From: Elusimicrobiota bacterium
GTDB lineage: Bacteria; Elusimicrobiota; Elusimicrobia; FEN-1173
Length of the DNA stretch: 5,905 bases
Direction: 5' to 3'
NCBI GenBank assembly: GCA_016207625.1
Contig: JACQPF010000104.1
Span: 1 to 5,905 of the forward strand
Shown: one piece after another, positions 3,001 through 5,905 of the stretch
Layout of the letters: each line of letters opens with the position of its first letter
Position numbering within the stretch: position 1 is the first letter of the stretch
The notes under the pieces: generated by a model
The model's input: only the letters and a program-made list of their open reading frames with translations
Databases searched by the model: none
What the model was told of the DNA's origin: nothing
Made by a program: the position numbers and the translations under genes

Positions 3001-5905
3001 ACGTCGCGTTCCCGAAGGCGTCCTCGCTTGCGCTGAAAATGGCTCCGACGCCTTGAATGGTTTGCCCGTTCACCACCGCCTGGATCGGCGGGTACGCCCC
3101 GACGGCGCTCACCACAGGCGGGTGTTGCCGGTCCAACTGGCCGACTTGGCGCAGGGACCGGTTCGCCCGGGTATCCCCATAATAGCGATACACCATCGCA
3201 TAGGGCGCCGTGTAGCTCTTCGTTCCATCCACGGAAATGGAAATCGACTCCGTCTCCGTTCTCGACAGCTTCGCCTGGCCGGCGAGGATGATGAACTCTT
3301 GTTTGGACCAGGAATGGCTCTCGTTCCCGAAGGAGTCCACCGTTCTCGTGTAGATGGAGGCCTCTCCGGGCCACCCCCCCGCATAAGTCACAGGTTGTCC
3401 GTTAATCGAAAGCGTGATCGTGTAGGGGGAACGGCGCTCCGCCAGGTCGACGATTTTGGCCTCCGCCAGAAGCCCCGGCAAACGGCCCAGCGCTCGATTT
3501 GGGTTGAAATTTTCAAACGGCGTCCCTTTCTCTCCCCAATATGTGTAATGGGTCGTGTAGGGATAAGTCACCGTTTCCGATCCATCCACGTTGTGCGATA
3601 TGGACTGGGTGGTCACATCGTCCAATTTCGCCTGACCGAAAACGATTTTGAAGGTTTGACGGGAATTGGAGATCGTTTCGTTTCCAAAAGCATCCAGCGT
3701 TGTCGTTTTGACATTGTTTTGGCTGGTTCCGATGATTTCCGCCTTTGCCAACAACCCTCTAAAAGGTTTCGTGTTGGGGTTTGGCGGAAACACCAATTCC
3801 TGGCCGGCCTTGTCCGTTTCACCGTAATACCAATACTTCGTCGTGTAGGGGGTCGTCACGGAATGGGAACCGTCGATGCTGTCCGAAACGGAACCGTTCT
3901 TCACCTCGTCCAGCTTCATCTGACCGAAAAGCTTCTTGAAGGTTTGCTGGGAGAAGGAATAGGTTGTGTTCCCGAAAGCGTCCGTCGTCATGGTGAATAT
4001 CGGGAAGCTCCCAGTCACGCGCACGACTTGACCCGACATTAAAGTGACGGCGGCTTCGTTATCCGTCAACCGCACATTCTCGCTGCCTGCGGCGACACGG
4101 ACCAATACCGCGCGTTTGACCTGTCCCACGGACTTAGCCCTCACCAGCCCCGCGTAATCCCTCTTTTCGCTTAAGCTCCAACCTCTCACGTCACGCGGCT
4201 GACCGTGATTATCGACGAACAGATCTTCTCCTTCATAGGTGTAAACCGTCTTATAGGGCAAAGTAACGCTTTCGCTCCCATCCACCGAAACCGTCCGGCT
4301 CTCAGTCACCGTCTCCTTCAACTTTGACTGCCCGGCCACCACGATAAAGGTCTGCGTTGTAAAGGAGGTGGTCACGTTCCCGAAGGCATCCGTGCTCACG
4401 GTCTCCATCCGGCCCGGCAGCCGCGCCTCTTTCAACTGCCCCAGGATCGCCCCGTGGGCGGCCACCCATGCTTCAATCTCCGTACGGCTGGGCGTCCGGC
4501 CGAACTGATAAAGCTCTTCCCCGTGATAGCGGTATTCCGTTACATAAGGCTTGGTCTCCGACACCGTCCCATCGATGGAGGTGCTGGTGGAACTCGTCGT
4601 GACTTTCGTCATCTTCGCCTGGCCCGCCATCACGGTGAATTCCTGGACCGAGGTCGTGGTCGTTAGGTTCCCGAAGGCGTCTTGACTTAATGTGACGATT
4701 TCGTCCTGCTCCCATCGCCCGAAGGCTCCCTGGGACTTAAACCACTCTTGAACCCATGCCGGCAAATGGGATACCCAAGGCTTTGGGATCCAAATCTTTT
4801 CCAGCTCCGCGCTTTTGAGCTGTCCGAGCTTGGCGCCGTTGAGCCGGACCCAGCGTTGGACCTCCGTTCGGCTCGGCGTCCTCCCCCTCGCATACAGCTC
4901 CTCCCCGTAATAGGTGTAGACCATCGTGTAGGGGGCGGTGTAACTGACCGTGCCGTCGATGGACTGGGAGATGGAGCTGGTGGTGGTCGAGAGCATTTTC
5001 GCCTGGTTGAAGAGCACCTCATACCTCTGGTCCGACCAGGTGTGAGTCAGGTTCCCGAAGGCGTCTTCGCTCACACTGTAGATCGCCCCGCTCCCTGAAT
5101 AAGCGTTCCCGTTGATCGTCACGCTCACCGGGGGATGCGCTCCCACCTTTTTGACTTCCGGCGGATGCTCCCGGTCCAATTGCCCGACCCTGCGCCGGGC
5201 GCGGTTCTGAGCGGTATTCCCGTAATAGTGGTAGACCATCGCATAGGGGGCGGTATAGCTCTTGTTTCCGTCGACGGAGAAAGAGATCGATTCCGTTTCC
5301 ACGCGGGCGAGCTTCGCCTGGCCGGCGAGCACCTTGAACGTTTGCTTCGACCAGGAATGGCTTTCGTTCCCGAAGGCATCCAGGGTCTTCGTGTAGACCG
5401 AAGCCTGTCCGGGCCACCCGCCCTCATAGGTCGTGGGCTGCCCGTTCATGGTGATCGTCACCTTGACGGGCTGGCCGGGCCCCGCCGCCCAGGAGATCAC
5501 GGCCCCGGCCATCAAACCTTTCCTCGCCGCCGTGCCCGGGTTCCGCGGAATCTCGCGCCCTCCGTTGTCGTACCATCGCCCGTTCACTTCCTTGGCGTAA
5601 TAGGTGTAACGAGTCGTAGCGGGGTAAGTCACCGAATGGGAACCGTCCACGCTGTCGGACACGGAGGCTGTGGTCACCTCCGACAGCTTCGCCTGGCCGA
5701 AGAGGACGATGAACGTTTGATGGGAATAAGAGGTCGTTTCGTTGCCGAAGGCGTCCTTGGTTTTGGTTAAAATCGTATAGGGCTTCCCGGAGACAAGGAT
5801 GCCGTCATCGGAAGCCGAGAGGACCGGCCCGGACGTGATCTCCGCGCGCGCCAGGAGACCCTTCATCCGGCCCGCTCCCCGGTCCGGCGTGAAGGGCGCA
5901 TAGTC
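1..5905 (-). CDS. giant tandem-repeat protein, internal fragment (open at both ends)
   Basis: One minus-strand frame runs through the whole window: complete codons fill bases 2-5905 (1968 codons) with no stop, and neither start nor terminator lies inside. I translated it end to end. All 16 good Asp-(Ala/Ser/Val)-Phe anchors fall in this frame, at spacings that are always multiples of three. The protein is a chain of beta-rich units of about 96-136 residues, each with a conserved core (DAFGN, QEF, GQAKL, DGT, SYTAPY, YxY) and a variable cassette. It is rich in Thr, Ser, Tyr, Gly and Val; I saw one cysteine (base 430). No catalytic motif, transmembrane segment or signal peptide is visible, though both termini are missing. 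DAFGN and FDxxGRL-like pieces recall RHS/YD repeats, but the unit is longer and differently built. A surface or secreted structural or adhesive role is inferred. The biochemical function is unknown. The coding call is firm. Confidence 0.95.
2..208 (-). repeat. repeat unit 17, truncated by window (69 residues seen)
   Basis: The core reads DAFGNVTHSWSDQEM, DGQAQM and SADGTKSVTQPYVTEYSYY, followed by the start of a cassette (DGQWIDDDGL). The remainder lies beyond base 1. The Lys of the GQAKL motif is replaced by Gln. Confidence 0.87.
209..598 (-). repeat. repeat unit 16 (130 residues)
   Basis: The core reads DAFGNVTESWTNQEF, IAGQARL and NVDGTESRTYPYVMEYNY. The cassette is QECFDDEGRLIDSE, of the FDxxGRL kind also seen in unit 10, and holds the only cysteine I found (codon 428-430). 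The linker has a GQMDTDPNKRP segment resembling the type A VGQLD cassette, and ends in GAIYTRTE. Confidence 0.87.
599..847 (-). repeat. repeat unit 15, degenerate (83 residues)
   Basis: The anchor reads DQDGNVSI in place of DAFGNVT, and no Gly-Gln-Ala-Lys-Leu motif is present (INGLLRI stands in its place). The later part still aligns: NGDVTVTDPYLLRYSYT matches the DGT...Pro-Tyr...Tyr-x-Tyr segment, followed by KDGEL and a short linker to HSVTT. This reads as an old, diverged copy. It is the shortest unit. Confidence 0.7.
848..1393 (-). repeat. repeat unit 14 with inserted beta-rich domain (182 residues)
   Basis: The core reads DVFGNKTYSSTFQNF, TGQAKL and SIDGGKTYTAPYTTVYFY, with two extra residues before Gly-Gln-Ala. 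Its linker runs to 182 residues in all, far longer than in any other unit. A helical-looking stretch around 1125-1190 (MGAYLAGLGITRDSL) is followed by an alternating beta-rich stretch down to about 850. Confidence 0.85.
850..1110 (-). other. inserted Ig-like or invasin-like domain (tentative)
   Basis: Within unit 14, this stretch has no counterpart in the other units. It contains GQVLSFTAGEGGRVTF, VRNTQGRIIEGEIV, NYQNGTYSQDVSIV and TTETTITFTGST, an alternating hydrophobic and polar pattern with turns at Gly and Asn. Such patterns are common in bacterial Ig-like adhesin domains. I cannot name a family from the sequence, and the boundaries are approximate. Confidence 0.5.
1394..1681 (-). repeat. 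repeat unit 13, type C (96 residues)
   Basis: The core reads DAFDNVTYSYVRQEF (Gly to Asp), VAGQAKL and SADGSVTLTSPYAMTYRY. It resembles unit 10 in the SYxRQEF segment. The cassette is a distinct one (LTPAQLKAFVYDERRAG) and the linker ends in ATVQTVTF. Confidence 0.85.
1682..1981 (-). repeat. repeat unit 12, type B, shortened (100 residues)
   Basis: The core reads DSFSNVTHTWAEQTY (Gly to Ser), LGQAKL and SVDGTDSYTAPYITNYAY. It aligns to unit 9 on both sides but lacks 21 residues after YAYH, passing straight to NGPLAGQLK. The tail SVLGGYHVRTVSE matches unit 9. Confidence 0.88.
1982..2296 (-). repeat. repeat unit 11, type A (105 residues)
   Basis: The core reads DAFGNVSYSFTDQTY, LGNQAKL (Asn before Gln) and STDGTKSYTSAYQMEYHY. 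The cassette is NRSLHRVGQLDQTRPP, then VTIDGQEYTGGGTIYSVTE. Length and cassette match units 2 and 8, but the DAFGN-proximal strand has diverged. Confidence 0.88.
2297..2659 (-). repeat. repeat unit 10, type C (121 residues)
   Basis: The core reads DAFGSLTFSYARQEF (Asn to Ser in the DAFGN motif), IAGQARM and SMDGTVTITAPYEMVYAY. The cassette is of the FDGQGRL kind, reminiscent of an RHS/YD repeat. The linker is long and ends in SRIIQTKSV. Confidence 0.85.
2660..3022 (-). repeat. repeat unit 9, type B (121 residues)
   Basis: The core reads DAFGNATYSWSNQEY, FGQAKL and SIDGTDSYTAPYTTLYAY. The 31-residue ELY...TPSRQAIRDWIARNG...GQLK cassette lies at 2771-2863. The tail reads SVDSVPGGYHVRTVSE, nearly the same as in unit 12. 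Confidence 0.88.
2771..2863 (-). repeat. shared 31-residue cassette, copy in unit 9
   Basis: This copy keeps GNELY, TPSRQAIRDWI, NGP and GQLK at identical spacing to the other two copies. The equivalent position in unit 12 keeps only the last part (NGPLAGQLK). Confidence 0.8.
3023..3337 (-). repeat. repeat unit 8, type A (105 residues)
   Basis: The core reads DSFGNESHSWSKQEF, LAGQAKL and SVDGTKSYTAPYAMVY. The cassette is NRSLRQVGQLDRQHPP and the boundary reads GAIFSASE. It is closest to unit 2: the NESHSWSKQ segment is identical in protein but differs at third codon positions. Confidence 0.88.
3338..3694 (-). repeat. repeat unit 7, type D (119 residues)
   Basis: The core reads DAFGNETISNSRQTF, FGQAKL and NVDGSETVTYPYTTHYTY. 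The linker ends with INGQPVTYAGGWPGEASIYT, closely matching unit 1. It also carries GLLAEAKI, a match to the linkers of units 0 and 6. Confidence 0.85.
3695..3982 (-). repeat. repeat unit 6, spacer type E' (96 residues)
   Basis: The core reads DAFGNTTYSFSQQTF, FGQMKL (Ala to Met) and SIDGSHSVTTPYTKYWYY. A short linker carries PNTKPFRGLLAKAEI, which matches the partial unit at the upstream edge. The following unit is type D in both places. Part of this unit is clearly poorer in G and C than the rest of the window. Confidence 0.85.
3983..4390 (-). repeat. repeat unit 5, spacer type E (136 residues)
   Basis: The core reads DAFGNVTTSFTTQTF, VAGQSKL (Ala to Ser), SVDGSESVTLPYKTVYTY. A long linker then carries an extra beta-rich segment (4013-4123) before FPIFTMTT at the boundary. 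It is the longest ordinary unit and has no close partner in the window. Confidence 0.85.
4013..4123 (-). other. extra beta-rich linker segment in unit 5
   Basis: About 37 residues alternate hydrophobic and polar residues (QVKRAVLVRVAAGS, then RLTDNEAAVTLMSGQVVRV). A similar Val-rich, Gly-turn pattern is seen in small beta-sandwich domains. No other unit in the window has this segment. The family is not recognised. Confidence 0.5.
4391..4681 (-). repeat. repeat unit 4, type C (97 residues)
   Basis: The core reads DAFGNLTTTTSVQEF, MAGQAKM and SIDGTVSETKPYVTEY. It then carries the ELY...TPSRTEIEAW...GQLK cassette that is otherwise typical of type B, followed by a short tail ending METVST. The Tyr-Thr-Ala before Pro-Tyr is replaced by Glu-Thr-Lys. 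Confidence 0.85.
4430..4522 (-). repeat. shared 31-residue cassette, copy in unit 4
   Basis: This copy keeps GEELY, TPSRTEIEAW and GQLK at identical spacing to unit 3. It sits in a C-type unit, whose homologues (units 10 and 13) carry other cassettes here. Confidence 0.8.
4682..4801 (-). other. tryptophan-rich linker segment in unit 3
   Basis: Forty residues contain five tryptophans in the contexts KIWIP, KPWVS, PAWVQEWF and GRWEQ. The other B units have a GGYHVRTVSE-type tail here and no tryptophan. The replacement adds seven residues compared with unit 9. No known domain is recognised. Confidence 0.6.
4814..4906 (-). repeat. shared 31-residue cassette, copy in unit 3
   Basis: The cassette runs from GEELY through TPSRTEVQRW to GQLK. 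The same 31-residue length and key residues (ELY, TPSR, Trp, GQLK) occur in units 4 and 9. The middle looks helical (a TPSR cap followed by charged and hydrophobic residues), in contrast to the beta-rich cores. Confidence 0.8.
5066..5380 (-). repeat. repeat unit 2, type A (105 residues)
   Basis: The core reads DAFGNESHSWSKQ, then LAGQAKL, FSVDGNKSYTAPYAMVY and YY. The cassette is NRARRRVGQLDREHPP, followed by VTINGN and GAIYSVSE at the boundary. Units 8 and 11 have the same length and cassette. Confidence 0.88.
5381..5755 (-). repeat. repeat unit 1, type D (125 residues)
   Basis: The core has DAFGNETTS, QTFIVLFGQAKL and SVDGS, but the usual Pro-Tyr step reads TYPATTRYTYY. The linker is long and includes a WYDNGG segment and the tail motif NGQP...GGWPGQASVYT leading into the next core. 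Its closest relative is unit 7. Confidence 0.85.
5756..5905 (-). repeat. unit 0, C-terminal linker only (truncated by window)
   Basis: These 50 residues precede the first complete core. They contain a GLLARAEI stretch and end in PYTILTK just before DAFGN. They resemble the tails of the units ending at 3695 (GLLAKAEI) and 3338 (GLLAEAKI), so they are the variable linker of a unit whose core lies upstream of the window. Confidence 0.75.

Larger units (their letters stand above)
2297..3982 (-). repeat. higher-order repeat block, copy 2 (E'-D-A-B-C)
   Basis: This is the second occurrence of the unit order D-A-B-C, here preceded by the full unit (3695-3982) of which copy 1 shows only the tail. 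The D unit shares the GGWPG tail motif with copy 1, the A unit shares NESHSWSKQ and the VGQLDR...HPP cassette, and the B unit shares the TPSR...W...NG cassette. The C unit differs from copy 1 after its core: it carries a cassette of the FDxxGRL kind instead. Confidence 0.85.
4682..5065 (-). repeat. repeat unit 3, type B (128 residues), Trp-rich tail
   Basis: The core has DAFGNLTHTWSDQ and FNQAKM (Gly replaced by Asn before Gln), then SIDGTVSYTAPY. A 31-residue cassette with ELY, TPSRTE, W and GQLK follows. The last 40 residues (4682-4801) are unlike the other B units and hold five tryptophans. Confidence 0.85.
4391..5905 (-). repeat. higher-order repeat block, copy 1 (tail-D-A-B-C)
   Basis: This block begins with the linker of an incomplete unit and continues with units of types D (125 residues), A (105), B (128) and C (97). 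The same order returns about 2.0 kb downstream: the A and B anchors are both displaced by exactly 2043 bases, the D anchor by 2061 and the C anchor by 2022. The partial tail at the edge (RMKGLLARAEI) matches the tail of the unit before the second D (FRGLLAKAEI), so the duplicated block extends upstream beyond the window. Confidence 0.85.

Noticed and set aside
2739..3374. Minus-strand reading frame of 211 residues in a different frame, with similar ones at 1872-2351 and 5019-5417
   Set aside because: These lie in a shifted frame on the same strand as the real gene. They repeat because the underlying DNA repeats, while the motif-bearing frame passes through all three without a break.
3053..4042. 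Plus-strand reading frame encoding 329 residues
   Set aside because: It is a shadow of units 5 to 8, in the same antisense register as the 26-2194 frame, with no independent support such as a ribosome binding site or recognisable domain.
5135..5770. Plus-strand reading frame encoding 211 residues
   Set aside because: It mirrors units 1 and 2 and repeats the same antisense motifs as the other plus-strand shadows.
1..5905. CRISPR array
   Set aside because: The repeats are about 290-550 bases apart, diverged and coding. There are no short identical direct repeats with uniform spacers.
1..5905. Non-ribosomal peptide or polyketide synthase module repetition
   Set aside because: Module lengths are far too short, and no acyltransferase, adenylation or carrier motifs are present in the translation.

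Overview
The window is the inside of one very large gene on the minus strand. Reading the complement from base 5905 down to base 2 gives 1968 consecutive codons with no stop. The frame is open at both ends, so neither the true start nor the true end of the gene is here. No second gene, RNA gene, promoter or terminator can be supported. The longest plus-strand reading frame (26-2194) and the shorter ones are shadows of this coding sequence.

The protein is built from tandem units of about 96-136 residues. Each unit opens with a conserved core of roughly 55 residues: an Asp-(Ala/Ser)-Phe-Gly-Asn motif, a Ser/Thr-rich strand with an aromatic residue, Gln-x-(Phe/Tyr), a Gly-Gln-Ala-Lys-Leu motif, a Thr/Ser run, Asp-Gly-(Thr/Ser), then (Ser-Tyr-Thr-Ala)-Pro-Tyr and Tyr-x-Tyr. 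A variable cassette and linker follow, often ending in a Gly-x-Ile-Tyr-Ser/Thr motif just before the next unit. I count 16 good cores, one degenerate core, and the tail of another unit at the upstream edge. From upstream (5905) to downstream (1) the layout is: tail of a unit (5756-5905); units of types D-A-B-C (4391-5755); two spacer units (3695-4390); D-A-B-C again (2297-3694); A-B-C a third time (1394-2296); a long unit carrying an extra Ig-like or invasin-like stretch (848-1393); the degenerate unit (599-847); then two more normal units (2-598).

The A, B and C units recur in the same order three times, with A exactly 105 residues each time. The gene therefore grew by duplication of multi-unit blocks as well as single units. 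The copies differ at many synonymous sites while the motif residues are kept, which suggests old duplications under selection for protein sequence. A 31-residue cassette is shared between B and C units and is cleanly shortened in one copy, a sign of cassette-level shuffling.

The repeat chemistry (beta-rich, Thr/Ser/Tyr/Gly-rich, one cysteine seen in 1968 residues, DAFGN and FDxxGRL-like pieces reminiscent of RHS/YD repeats) fits an exported or cell-surface giant protein. Giant repeat proteins of this general kind are known from Omnitrophota (former candidate phylum OP3). That host assignment is an inference from style, and the window holds no taxonomic marker. The function of the protein is unknown.
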